This document shows, in pieces, positions 1 to 11,301 of a DNA stretch of 64,000 bases. Each line of letters begins with the position of its first letter. The first letter of the stretch is position 1. A model generated the notes under the pieces. That model ran no database searches and was not told the DNA's origin. It was given only the letters and a program-made list of their open reading frames with translations. The position numbers and the translations under genes are program-made. Source of the stretch: Malania oleifera (lineage: Eukaryota; Streptophyta; Magnoliopsida; Santalales; Ximeniaceae); NCBI RefSeq assembly GCF_029873635.1, contig NC_080420.1, forward strand, positions 54,583,457 through 54,647,456, written 5' to 3'.

Positions 1-1121
1 AAGAATGAACATCCTTTTGCTTGTCTCTGATTGAATACCCAAATCGTTTGTTTTACAATCAAAACGACAGAAAATTTTTGTACAATAAGAAATTCTCTCA
101 AAAGAGTGAATTTGTACAACTTAAAATCACTAATATACTCTCAAAGATAAGTTGCAACGAAACTCAAGAGGTTTTTTAGGTTTTCTAAATTGAAAGATAA
201 GCAATCAAAGAACAAAAGCTTGAAAAGATTTTGCAGCGAAGAAGAATGGCACACTGGAGTGTTTAAAAGATAAAATCAATGAGATTTTGTGCGATTAGGC
301 TACCCTAACATGATTAGGATTAGCCTTAAATAGATGGGTTTGAATTCTAACTATTTGCCCAAATTTTGGAAACAATATCTTTTGAAAACGGAAAGAAATT
401 GCGCTGTTCATTCAATAAATTGCACACTTCGATTGACTAAACCAGAACTTTGGTCGTCTGAACCAATTAAAATCCAGAATTTTGAACAGGCAGTTGCCTT
501 TCGATCGGTTGAACTTTAGGTTCTGTCACCTGAACTTGTTCGATCGACTGAACATTCACTCCGGTCGCCCAAACCAACACTGTTTGGGCTTTAACAATTA
601 GTAGTACCCATTTGGTTGACTGAACCATAAGGTCGATCTCCTAAACTCACTAATGCCATACCAGGTTGTTCAATTTCATGCATTTGGTCGACTAACCATG
701 AGCCTCGGTGATCCTAACACTCTGAAATTCATTTTTCCTTTTATTTTTTATTCTAGAAATCATATATATTCATTTAAAAAGATATTTGGAGTTTGAAAAA
801 CTATTTTCCGAGTTATTAAAATAAGTCTCTAAGTCCAATGATTTATCTTAAGAGTTTCATAAACAAACATAATAATTAAGAAGTACTCACATGAGACTTC
901 TATTACATTACATCTGAAATAAAAACTAAGTCTTCATGTCTTGAAGCTTTCATCCAAACTTTAACCAATCTTCATTTAGTTTGTGTGTTTCATGACTTTT
1001 AAACTTTAAATATGAACCATTGTGCTTGAAAGATATAATACCTATGAATGAACTTGAAAGCATAATTAGATTCCTTAATTTGTCATTATAGAAAACAAGG
1101 TTAAGTCTTGTTAGGCTAACA
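1..1121 (-). mobile_element. Ty1/copia LTR, cut by the window edge (LTR A)
   Basis: Read on the minus strand, this LTR begins at 1121 with TGTTAGCCTAACAAG, nearly the same start as the LTR at 16942-17738, so the two are probably one subfamily. A TATA-like CTATTTAAGG (minus) lies near 325-335. Upstream of it in the transcription sense (425-700) is a run of imperfect GTCGAC-type motifs, for example ttcgatcgactgaac and ggttgactgaacc. The U5 end lies outside the window. The piece 790-960 resembles 15833-16070. It has no coding content. Confidence 0.7.
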
Positions 1122-1760
1122 CCTTCATTTAGTTTGTGTTTGGTCGGTTAGAAATATATATATTCGTAATTTTGAAAGACACACAGATATTTTATCTTTT
1201 GACAAAGAAAAGAATATATGGTAAGCAGAGGTCGTGTGGCTGCGACAAGAAGGCAACATGCATGGCCATGGTAATGCCCCGTGCAAGTGGTGGGGTGAAA
1301 GAAGGTATCGTGTGGAGTAGAGCCGTCAGCCATATATGATGCATGCCAGTGCTCCCACGTATTAAACATCATGGCAAACGCGACAACTACGTACCATTGC
1401 TAACAACGGCGAAAACGTTGTCATTTATTCTGGTCGCAAAAAGGGAGCGAGTTCGGTGGACGAAGAACGGAAAGCTGATATTCCCCCGTCTTTTTTCTTG
1501 TTTGGGTAATCACCATCCACCACTTTCAACCAATAAAAAAAGGACAGCCATGACTCGTCAGCCACCCCACCCAGGGGTCAGAGGCCAGAGGCCAGAGGCA
1601 CCCAGCTTCATTTGTACTTGACCTATTTCTCAGATCACTATATAATATCTACGCACGCGAGTGTTTATTTTTGTGCGAACTCAGGCAGCAGGCACTGTTC
1701 TCCACCGTCCAGCAGCCAGTTTTTTACGAAAACATTTAATTTAAAATGAAATATACACAA
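1122..1760. other. Non-repetitive stretch with promoter-like elements and no gene attached
   Basis: This part is more GC-rich than its surroundings and does not look like the neighbouring LTRs. It has ccaataaaaa near 1530, a TATA-like ctatataatat near 1638, then a CT-rich leader-like stretch (ctgttctccaccgtcc near 1696). Short open frames occur here but none resembles a known family. It could be the promoter of a gene lost or displaced by the repeats that begin near 1760, or simply old intergenic DNA. This is inference from composition and motifs only. Confidence 0.3.
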
Positions 1761-1789
1761 TTGTGGGATAGGTGGGCTAATATTTATAA

Positions 1790-2290
1790 AAATAAACCCA
1801 GTCAACGATTAGAAAGTCGGTTTTAAATAAAATAGACTTTTAAAAAGTAAGTTTTAGTTCAAATGTCATCTCCAGCGGGTGGAGGGGAGCAAACCGACTC
1901 TTGGAAAACTGGTTTTTAATTTAAAAAATATTAAAAAATACGTTCAAGTGCGCATGGAAATCAGGGAGATTCAGAGGAGAGAGAACCGACTTTCCAAAAG
2001 TTAGTTCTGCATTTAAAAAGTATTTAAAATTATGTCGGAGTTAGAGGAGTCGGAACAGGGTCAGGGAGTCAGAAGTGAGAGAACCGACTTTCCATTAAAG
2101 AATGGAAAGTCGGTTATCTATTAAAAAATATTAAAATATGTATTTAATGGAGTATTAGTGAAGCCAGAGGAGAGAGAGTCCGTTATTGAAAAGTCGGTTA
2201 TGCCCCTCCATGCATGCAATGTACTTCCCATATGCATTTAAATTTTGTCATAGTTGTTATTTAGTAATCAATAAAAAATTAAAAAAAAAA
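1790..2290. repeat. Repeat with ACCGACTTT/AAAGTCGGT modules and a 15-bp hairpin
   Basis: The motif aaagtcggt or its complement accgacttt recurs near 1812, 1886, 1986, 2083, 2106 and 2193, each followed by AT-rich filler with attaaaaaata. At 2082-2096 and 2101-2115 two complementary arms pair over 15 bases around a 4-base loop (aaag). The tail gtcggttatgcc...ccatgcatgcaa (2193-2222) recurs at 3702-3730 beyond the LINE, so the unit is present twice. No coding content is seen and the element class is not recognised. Confidence 0.5.
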
Positions 2291-2295
2291 ATTGT

Positions 2296-3478
2296 AAAAA
2301 GGGTTGAAAGGCAAATTACAAAAGTTGAATTAATTTTTCATGTTTTAGGGAAAAGAAGAGGGACTTGCATATGATATTTATTGACCTTGAGAAAGCATAT
2401 GATAGGATATCTAGGGAAGTTTTATGATGAGTTTTAAAAAAAAAAAGTGTATGTAGTAGGTATACCGATGTCGTTAAGGATATGTACGATAGAGTAATGA
2501 CTAATGTAAGCACTATAGATGGAGAAATTAGAGAATTTCCAATCACCATAGGTGTATATCAAGGATCTGATTTAAGTCCTCATCTTTTTACTTTAGTGAT
2601 GGACCAATTGACTAAAAGTATTCAAAAGGAAGTTTCATGGTGTATGTTGCTTGCAGATGATATTGTATTAATTGACGAAATTAGGGATAAAGTAGAGGTT
2701 GAGTTAGTATTATGGAGAGAAGTTTTGAAATCTGGAGGCTTTAGGATAAGTAGAAATAAGACAGAATATATGAAATGTAATTTTAGTAATGATAGGAGGA
2801 ATATTGGAGACAAAGTTAAACTTGATGATGAAGAAATAAATAACACTTGTAGATTTTTGATGTCTTAGATCTATTATGCAAGCTGAAGGAGAAATTGAAG
2901 ATGATGTAATGCATAGAGTTAAAGTAGGTTGGGTAAAATGGAGAAGTGTTTCAAGTGTGCTCTATGATCATAGAATATCCTTAAAATTGAAAGAAAAATT
3001 TTATATGATAGCTATAAGACCAGCTATAGTATATGGATCAAAATTTTGGGCGATGAAGAAACATATTATCCAAAAAGTAAAAGTGTCAAGATGAGAATGC
3101 TTAGATGGATGAGTGGTATAACATTAAAAGACAAATTAAGGAATGAACATAGTCGTGGTAAATTAGGTGTAGCTCCTATAGAAGATAAGATAAGGGAGGG
3201 ACAACTCATATGATATGGACACTTACAACATAGGCCACATAGTGCACATGTGAGGAAGAGTAACTTAATTACTGTGGGGGGCAGTAGAAGGGGTAGGGGT
3301 AGACCTAAACTAACTTGGGAGGAGATAGTGAGTAAGGATTTAATATCTTTGAATCTATCAAAAGAAATGGTCCATGATCGCATAAATTGGCGGAAAAGGG
3401 TTCATATAACTGACCCCACTTAGTGGGACTAAGGCTTGATTTTGTTGTTGTTGTTGTTGTTGTTATTGTTGTTGTTGT
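2296..3478 (+). mobile_element. 5'-truncated RTE-type LINE (reverse transcriptase remnant)
   Basis: The conceptual translation gives the palm region of a non-LTR reverse transcriptase: DLEKAYDRIS near 2380-2412, the product-grip region ending in QGSDLSPHLF (2560-2590), the catalytic box LLADDIVLID (2648-2677) and the thumb motif RISRNKTEYMKC. Downstream are RTE-type C-terminal motifs (KVGWVKWR, GSKFWAMKKH, MRMLRWMSG). The reading frame is broken by several stops and frameshifts, so it is dead. The 3' end reads cccacttagtgggactaagg followed by a (TTG)n tail at 3437-3478, the usual tail of plant RTE LINEs. The endonuclease and 5' half are absent. A second copy lies at 18353-19172. Confidence 0.85.
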
Positions 3479-3533
3479 TTGTGCAAATAGTTTTACATTT
3501 TTTTAAATAATTACAAAAAATGGCACCTTTTAA

Positions 3534-3534
3534 T

Positions 3535-3588
<54 letters not shown>
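3534..3588. repeat. Compound microsatellite (TA)n(GA)n
   Basis: An uninterrupted TA tract (about 12 units) runs straight into a GA tract (about 16 units). It is a likely length polymorphism with no coding role. Confidence 0.95.
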
Positions 3589-3591
<3 letters not shown>

Positions 3592-4123
3592 CGATGATGC
3601 GGTTACTGTTGCTCTATGGGTTCAACAAAAGTTGGTTTTTCCCTTTGGTTCTAATTAAATATAAATTTGCATGAATTTTAGAAAAATTGATTTTTCAAAA
3701 GTCGGTTATGCCTTTTCCATGCATGCAACATCCTTCCAATTTATGTTTTTCATCTTCTTCATTTTCCTTGATTTGTTTTTAATTTTTTTTCCCAATATTT
3801 ATCTATTTTGGATTTTTATTAAAAATATTAGTTGTAAGGAAATTAAAAACAATGAGTTAATTTTTTAATTTAAAAATATTTATAGGAAATAAAAAAATAA
3901 TACTAGAGAGTTTTCATACTATTTGTTTGTGCAAATAGTTATTATGCAATATTTTATTATTGTATGTTGTATTCCCAAGTATAAATATAGGTTTGCTAAA
4001 TGCTTGCAAGCATACGTAATGAAGTTAAAATGAAGAAATAAAGGAAGTGCTTCGCTTTTATTAATATGGAATAAAAGTACAAACATACTATAAAGAAAAG
4101 GAACATATACATATAGTATAATG
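3589..4123. repeat. Second copy of the sequence flanking the LINE, then AT-rich DNA
   Basis: gtcggttatgcc plus ccatgcatgcaa at 3702-3730 repeats 2193-2222, and gtttgtgcaaatagtt at 3923-3940 repeats the sequence just after the LINE tail (3477-3494). The simplest reading is a tandem duplication of a few hundred bases, one copy of which later received the LINE. From 3945 to 4123 I see only AT-rich sequence with no recognisable feature. Confidence 0.45.
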
Positions 4124-4790
4124 TGTTAGTTGAGGTGTGATACCAAGAGGAGTGTGAATTGGGTATTTAAAAATTTTATACAAAGCTTAATCAATTTTTA
4201 CTATGATTTTCACAAGTGATCTAACTACTCAATAATAACAGTATTCTCAGTAGATAAACGTATCAATATTAATATGCTTGAATATAAATGAGTTTTTGCT
4301 ATGATTCCAATAAGTGATCAAAATACACAATAATAACATTATTCACAGCAGATAAATATCAATATAAATGTGCTTAAAAATAAAAGAGTTAAGGAAGAGA
4401 GAGTGACACTCTATTTTACAAGGTTCGGTGATTCGTACCTACGTTCTTGCCTCAAGTGAGTCGCTTGAGGATTCCTCTATACGCTCCTTCAATAGGTGAA
4501 GAAACCTCTCTCTTTTAGTAGGCGGAGACGCCTCTCTCCTTTAATAGGCAGAGATGTCTCTCTCCTTCAATAGCCGGAGATGCCTATAAAATTCCCTCCT
4601 TTACTAGGTAGAGATGCCTCTCTCCTTCAATAGTCCGAGATGCCTTTACAAACTCCCAAGTGAAAATCTCATTTCTCTTGTCAACAATTCACCCCTAGAA
4701 TCCTCAAGATATAAAGAACCAATCGAAGTCAAGTTGTATAGATAAAACTCTCGGAATAGAGTAGATTGAGTACACAAATCAAACATTAAT
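4124..4790 (-). mobile_element. Ty1/copia 3' LTR, R/U5 half (LTR B2, distal part)
   Basis: It starts at the plus-strand string tgttag...gtgataccaagagg...tgaattggg, the U5 end shared by all copia LTRs of this group read in reverse. It carries the conserved box acaaggttcggtgattcgtacctacgt (near 4419). At 4484-4645 there are about five copies of a roughly 38-bp leader repeat built on cggagatgcctctctcc. The LTR resumes at 6913 after the solo LTR insertion at 4791-6912. Confidence 0.7.
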
Positions 4791-6912
4791 TGTTGGAATT
4801 GGTGTATTCGCAAGAGGGGGGTGAATTGAAATTTTAAAACTTCTTCCTAACTTAAACCAGATATCAGTAATACACAACCTAGGGTCTTTCTAAGCATATG
4901 CCAATTGCGAAGATAAAAATAATATGCGGAAATTAAATCATGCGCAACATTCACAATATATTAAATATAACATACATGTGAAGGAATATAAAGTGCTATA
5001 AATTAAAAGTAAACACACGATATGTTATCAGGGTTTGGCCAATACTGCCTATGTCCCCGTCATAGCTTGCAAGCTCAAGGATTACTACTATTGCTCACTT
5101 AATGAGTGGAGCGGTACTATTTACAACACTAGGTCAAATTAACAGGGCTGACCCCAACCTTTACAACCTCTCCTTAAAGGGACAGAGAAGACCCACCTCA
5201 TGCTACACCTGAATTACAATCGATCCTTACGAGCTAGATCAACACCCCCTCAAGCCACGCTTGGAATACAACAATGAGTATAACATTTGCGTATAATTTC
5301 AATGCTTCTCCAATAAGCAAATATGTACTGATATGCACAAATAATAACCAATGCACTCACAAATAATAGTATTTAATGCTCAAGTAAGATCTTGAAAATT
5401 TGATTCAAGATAATATATTCAACAAGTGAATATTAAAGGTTACCTCAAAACCTAAATCAAGTATCACACAAATATTTTATCAAATATAATCATAGAAAAT
5501 ACTTAAGGTTTAAGCTTGCAATAGATTTATCAAAAGAAGTATGCAAGCTTTCAAATTTTGCAATAAGGATGCCAATACTCAGAAGCCAAAAACAAGATTT
5601 TCCCAAACAAATATTTATATGTGAAATATTGTGGGAAAATCACGCAAACAATTACTCTCAAAAAGATTTTCAAGACGTATGGTATTGTCAGAGTATTTTG
5701 CCAAGGAAAATGATTTTGAATGATGCACAATAACACAATCAAATCTTCGTACACCTTGCAATTGATTTGCTAGTTAGGAGAACTAGAAAAACAAACTCTC
5801 TATTTCAAAATGATATTTTCTAATAAATATGTAAGAGTATATTAAAAATATGCTTGGAATATTGAGTATATAGCAAAATAAGTATAAAAGATTTTAGAGA
5901 ATTTTTTTCCAATTACTTTTTCTAATCTACCTACTAATCAAGGCAAATGAGAGGGTATATATAAATATCCCTCAAATTTTGACCGTTGGGGACCTATTGG
6001 GGATTTTGAAAAAGTTTAATGAAAAATTAACTCCAATTACCCTTAATTAACTACGGTAAAAATAAGTCAACCCGAGAGTTTCAGTCGCCCGGTTCTTCGG
6101 GCCAGTCACTCGAACAGATTCACAGAGAAAAGTTAAGATTTTGAGTTCGAGTGCCTGAGGAAGAGCCCGGTTGCCAGAGCCAAGGTGACTTCCCAAACGT
6201 TCGAGGTTCGGTCTCTCGATGAACGATTCAGTATGCCGAACTTCATAACTCGGTCGTCGGGGGGGAATTTTGAACTAAACGTTCGGTCGCTCAAGGACAG
6301 TGGAAATGTGGCTTTTAAGCATTTGGTTTACCGGGGAAGTTTGTTCAATTTAAGTTTGGTCGGCTGAGAAAAGTCAAAAGTTGACTTCCTGGCTGTTCGA
6401 TCTATCAAGGCGTTTATAGTGCTGATGGTTCGGTCGACCGAGGTCTCTGGAAAACTTTTCTTCTTATTTTGACCTTATATGATTTAATCCTTATTTGTAT
6501 ATGTTTGCAATTTTGGCTTAAGGAACTTAGTCATGATGTGTCCTATGGTCAATCATGGCCTTGAGAGTTAACCCCAAAAATCTGATGTCAGTAGACCGAA
6601 GGTGATCCCTAAGGTCAATCTATGGTCTTGAGCATTAAACCCTATCATGCATGAGATGCAGTTATTACAGACCATAAAAAATTTATTACAACTACAATAT
6701 AACTTGAAAGGAAAACAAAAGAACTTCATGCTCTGCTCATTTTCAATATCATGAATTGCGTCGAATGATGTGCTCAATTAAGTGCTTCTCGACTTCCATT
6801 TCTCATTTGTCATTCATGCTTAGAAAAGTAAACCTATGCATAAACTTAGCACATAAATAAGATACCATGGTTTGGCATAATCAAAATAGGGATAAGACTC
6901 AAAAATTCAACA
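4791..6912 (-). mobile_element. Ty1/copia solo LTR inside LTR B2 (LTR B)
   Basis: On the minus strand the LTR runs from TGTTGAATTTTTGAGTC at 6912 to ...CAATTCCAACA at 4791, about 2.12 kb. It is flanked by ttaat (4786-4790) and ctaat (6913-6917), a 5-bp target-site duplication with one C/T difference. There is no PBS or internal sequence, so it is a solo LTR. A TATA-like TATTTATATATA (minus) lies at 5956-5967, with the GTCGAC cluster upstream of it at 6070-6460, including the 12-bp perfect palindrome TCGGTCGACCGA at 6430-6441. The conserved leader box lies near 5025-5085. Confidence 0.75.
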
Positions 6913-7823
6913 CTAATACACTCTCAATTCAATATTGAAATGAAGCTCAAAGAGTAGTTAGGGTTTTTATGGATTTTGAAAAGCAATACGCTTGAAAGGT
7001 AAACTTAGAAAAACTCTCAACAGTAAGCGGTGCTAATATTAGTTAATCTCTTTCACTAAACACGTTTAAGGCTAGGTATTTATATATAAGTTTCAATTCT
7101 AGTTGTTGGGCGTGTTTAATGGCTTGACAATTTAGAATCTTAGCAATTTTATGCCCATTACGATAATTATCACGCAAGCTTCGGTCAACTGAACTATGTG
7201 TTTGGTTTTTGAACCAATTTGATATGGAATTTCCAAACAGGAAGTACTCGGTCAACTGAACTCTGAGGTTTGGTTGTCCGAACCAACTAGGTCTGTAAAT
7301 TTAAAAATGTAGTAGCCACTCGATCAACTAAACCCTAAGGTTTGGTCGTTCGAACTACCTAGAGCCAGACTAGTGTTCAGACAGTATACATTCGGTCAAC
7401 TGAGCACTTAGCCTCAGGTGCCCAAATATCCTGGAACTACAAAATTCTTTATATTTCATTCCAAAAATGATTTTAGCATTTTGAAATACAATTTTTACTT
7501 GTACAAAAGATTTTTAAATCATTTTAAAAGTACCTAGGATCCATCTAAGTCAACTAAAAGCTTCGTCACAATGATCAAAAGAGGCATGCTTAGATAATTC
7601 CTAATTGCAATTACATAACAAAATTATTTATTTCTTTAATATTGGTCTTCAGATAAGCTTTATGTTTATAGCCAAATACCATCGTCTTGTATGCTTCATG
7701 GCTTTCCATTTTACATCTATTATTGTGCTTTAATATCTTAATACCTATATACACACTTAATAACACAATTAGATGCCTTGGTTTATCATTACCAAAATGG
7801 GATGAAAGCTAGATAGACCAACA
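6913..7823 (-). mobile_element. Ty1/copia 3' LTR, U3 half (LTR B2, proximal part)
   Basis: This is the continuation of 4124-4790. The U3 begins on the minus strand at 7823 with TGTTGGTCTATCTAGC. The GTCGAC-type cluster (cggtcaactgaac and variants, at least six) occupies 7175-7420, and a TATA-like TATATATAAATA (minus) lies near 7077-7090. Immediately upstream in the element sense is a polypurine tract, so this is the 3' LTR of an element whose body lies at 7824-8978. Confidence 0.7.
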
Positions 7824-7862
7824 ATCTCCCTTTTTTTTTTTTTTTTTTTTATGATGACAAAC
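7824..7862 (-). promoter_or_regulatory. Polypurine tract next to the 3' LTR (B2)
   Basis: On the minus strand, gtttgtcatcat, a long A-run and gggagatt lead directly into the LTR start TGTTGG. This is the usual plus-strand priming site of plant copia elements. The A-run (T-run on plus, 7832-7851) is unusually long. Confidence 0.7.
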
Positions 7863-8399
7863 AAGGAGCAACATGAGGTTGCCTTTACAAGGCTCCCTCT
7901 CACAATATGCATAAAGATAAAAATAACTAATGTATAATCTTTTAGGCATATTTGAATGAAGACTTAGAATTTTTCAAGTATTTGAATAAAGATTTAGAAT
8001 TTTCTAGTTGTTGTCTTCAAGTTGCTGTGTATTTGAATGTGTGATTAAGCCATGCTATTTGAAAGTCCGGTGAAATGTAAAATGAAATAATCATTTTACT
8101 CATAATTCTCCCTCTTTTGACATGAGCAAAAGGCCTAAAAAATTTGCATAAGATAGCAATTGGCATTTTTCTATACATTTTCCCATTTAATAAACCTTAT
8201 ATGATCATTCATTTCAATTGTCATTAAATAGAAATTGGACATTACCAACCAGCATATTATTGCCAACATAAGAACTCAACCAGCTTGATTTTTCCAACAT
8301 AAAACATCCAGATGCATACATGAATAATCATAGTGTTTTCAAAATTATCATACGCATAAGAATTATGCAACAAGCTCCCCCCCCCCCCCTAAAAGTTAG

Positions 8400-8978
8400 C
8401 TCTCCCTCAATCTAGTCTTCATTAGTTGTATCTCTATTAGATGAACTTTCACCCTCCTTGTCGTATTCCTCGTCCTCTTCAATTTGGCTTGCTTCCATAG
8501 GCGCTTTCCCTTCAAAAGCGGCAGCATCATCCAATTTAGTTTCAAGCCTTTCAAGTCTTTGGTTAAAGGATCCGAATTGGAATGAATGTCTTGTTAAAGT
8601 GCATTGAATTTGAAATCCATGTCATCATGAAGTATATTGAATTTTGAATCCCTATCCCGATGAAAGTCTTGATACCAATTAGTAGGAGCATTTGTGGCAC
8701 CCTCAGGAGCAATTGGCTCCACATGATGGGGATCATCCATTCGGGCATGTTCCCATTCCTCCTCCACATATGCATTGACATTACTATGCTAAGGTGGATG
8801 ACACTTAAGGATTCAACCATTTATCCCAACCAGTTGGTAGCCCATTTGTTTTAAAGTGGTGGATGTGAATATGTCATTGGGTTTGTGTGTGACAAACAAG
8901 GCACAGGGGCGAGTGATGCCTAGATGATCAAAAATGAGATTGAGAGCCCCTCCATAAGGGAGAATGACCCTTTTTTAT
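8400..8978 (-). pseudogene. Env-like/aORF-type remnant between copia pol and 3' LTR
   Basis: Translated on the minus strand from the LTR E junction (8978) downward, one frame gives LPYGGALNLIFDHLGITRP, then a hydrophilic stretch rich in H, D and E (VEEEWEHARMDDPHHVEP) and a charged, coiled-coil-like segment around FHRDRDSKFN. Stops and a frame change interrupt it. The LPYG...LIFDHLGI pattern resembles the additional open reading frames often called plant transposon protein domains in large LTR elements. Its position, just upstream of a polypurine tract and 3' LTR, is where SIRE-type copia elements carry an env-like ORF. Function is unknown and family membership is inferred. Its N-terminal side was removed when LTR E inserted at 8979. 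The stretch 7863-8399 is non-coding and includes a C-run near 8375-8388. Confidence 0.4.
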
Positions 8979-11127
8979 TGACCTTTTGAGTCTGATCCTT
9001 GTTTTGATGTTGATAAAGCACAAGTATCTTATGTATGTATTCAATATGTGAATAGGTTTATAATTCAACACATGCATATGGTAAGGGAAATGGAAGCCAG
9101 GAGGAACTTAAAGCTTATTCGCTTTGTGTATTCCATGAAAAATCAGAAGAGCAAAAGAAGAAGAAGAAGAAGAAGAAGACATATATTTTAATTTGTAAAT
9201 GCATTTAGGTTTTAGATTGTAATAATGCATGCAATGAATGATGTGATTGAAAGCTCAAATGACCATAGAAAGACCTTAGGGGGGCCTAAACTTTAATAAA
9301 TAATCCTTTTCATAAAATCTAAAATCATACAAGGGTTTTGGAACATTTTTAGGGTCAAAATCAGGGCAAAAATTTAAGTGTTCAAAGACCTCGGTCAACC
9401 GACCCTTACTAGTTCAAACTAGCCCAGTTGACCAATCATGTCTTAGGCCAGAAGTCAAAGTTTGACAAAGCTGAGTCGACCAGCATTTTTTTCAACTAAG
9501 TTTCCTTAGTCGACCAAACCTTATGAAATTTGAATTATGCTTTAAGGCTAGTCGACTTGTACATTCATCAGTCGAATGTACCTCATTTTTTGCCATATTT
9601 AAAAGCTCAGTCGATCGGCCTTCAAAACCCAGCCAACCGAACCTATGAAGGAGTAGAAAATCGCCTAAGGTCAGTCGACCAACACCTTGTAGAGTCAACC
9701 GACTCTCTCGGGTTGCTCAATTTTTCAACGCTAAAATATTTTAATTTTTAATTAAACAAAATTAAAATACCCTCTGTTTCCCAAAACGGTTATATTTTTA
9801 GAAAATCTATAAATACTCATTTCATTACACATTTTTTTAATTAATGCTCAGATTGAAAATCCTCCAAAATTTTTGTGCTTGATTTTACTCTCTCTCTCTC
9901 TCTCTCTCTCTCTCATTCCTTTGAAAAATCTTTTTGAAGGAGAGCATTGGGCATTTTTATTTATCATCAAAAGCACTTACTTTCTCTTAAGCTTTTGTTT
10001 TGAAAATTATTTTTAGAGAGTAAGTTTAAAGTTTCTTCCATATATATTCTTGATAAATATCTTTGGGGAAACTTGTTATAACTTGTGAATCTTTGCACAT
10101 CCATTGCAAGATTCAAAAGCTCACTTGTTCTTTATTACAAAATCTATTTTGAGCAAAAACCCTAAGCATCTCTCATATTCATTTTTGAAATATATTTTTG
10201 GAGAAAATCTTTGGGTGAGTCAAGAGAACCTTGAGCATACTTTCATATACATATCTTTACTTGAAATGTTTCTCAAATTTTGATTTTTAGAAAATCATTC
10301 AAAAGTAAAACCCTAGGTTCTCTTACGTTTTTATTGAAAAATATTTTTTGGAGAAATTTATTTAGGTTTAAAATCTTTAAAGCACTCATCATATACATTA
10401 CATTTAAAGATTGGAAAAATCATCTTGATAAAAATACACATTCTCTACTGAGCTTAAAACACATATCATATGAGAGTGCATTGATCCTTCATATTGTACA
10501 TCTATGCTTTTGTAAAAAAATTTTTATTTGTACAAAAAATTATTATCTTTGTATTCTAGGTGTGGCCTGAGGAGGAATACACCGTCCTATAAGGTGTACC
10601 AATTTGGTTTTAGTCCAGTTAGGTGAGCCGAGGAGACACTGCCTCATAAGGAGAATTGGTTTAGTTCTACCCGGTAAGTGAACTCAGGAGACTCCGCCTT
10701 ATAAGGAGAAATTAGTTTGGCTCAGCTTGGTGAGTTGAGCCGAGGAGACTCCACCTCGTGATGAGTAGTGTAAATGGCCTCGCTCTGCTCGGTTAAGTGA
10801 GCAAATAGTGGAATCCTTTTGTTAGTTAGCTTGAGGTGGGGACGTAGGCTGGATTAGCTGAACCTCGATAAAAATATCGTGTTCAATTTCTCTTTCCCTA
10901 TACGCTTTACTTTCTGTACTTGTATGCATTTTCTCAAACTATTGGGAATGTTTTCTTTGTCTTAAATATTTGCATACCTAAATATTTGTGGGAACTGAGA
11001 TTGGTTAGAAAGACCCTAGGTTGCGTTATACTAATTGTGGATTTCAAAATAATACACACCTGACCTATGAATATTTTTTAAATACCCAATTCACCCCCTC
11101 CCTCTTGGGAATACAACATTCACATCA
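8979..11127 (+). mobile_element. Ty1/copia 5' LTR (LTR E)
   Basis: The LTR runs from TGACCTTTTGAGTC (8979) to ...AACATTCACATCA (11127), about 2.15 kb, followed by a primer-binding site. A (GAA)n tract lies at 9147-9180. The GTCGAC cluster occupies 9385-9710 (ctgagtcgaccagc, gctagtcgacttg, gtcagtcgaccaac and others). TATAAATA is at 9808-9815, a (CT)n tract at 9890-9914, and leader repeats with ggagactccgcct at 10622-10765. The conserved copia box ggggacgtaggctgg...aacctcgataa is at 10837-10871. It is the same family as LTR I (55341-57360). Confidence 0.85.
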
Positions 11128-11301
11128 ATTGGTATTACAGCCTTATTGCAAATAGTTTAACCGCTTGTGTTAAAGATTGCAAAGGCTCAATTTGGTGTAT
11201 CCTCATTTCGTGAGGGATTATTTTATTTTTGGCCTCTAGTATTTTGCGATGAAAATTTTACCGCCTGGAAAATAAAAATGAGCATATTTTTAAAATTAAT
11301 G
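11128..11301 (+). pseudogene. Primer-binding site and start of copia gag, truncated
   Basis: tggtattacagcc at 11130-11142 is a decayed match to the initiator-tRNA-Met primer-binding site TGGTATCAGAGC. The frame then reads FCDENFTAWKIKMSIFLK (about 11238-11291), matching the N-terminal pattern F-x-G-x-N-(F/Y)-x-x-W-K-x-K-M seen in copia Gag. The sequence stops at 11301, where the minus-strand LTR F begins, so the rest of the element is missing here. Confidence 0.65.

Noticed and set aside
1343-1621. Open frame of 92 codons near the promoter-like stretch
   Set aside because: No domain, biased toward Pro/Arg at its end, and it ends upstream of the TATA-like element.
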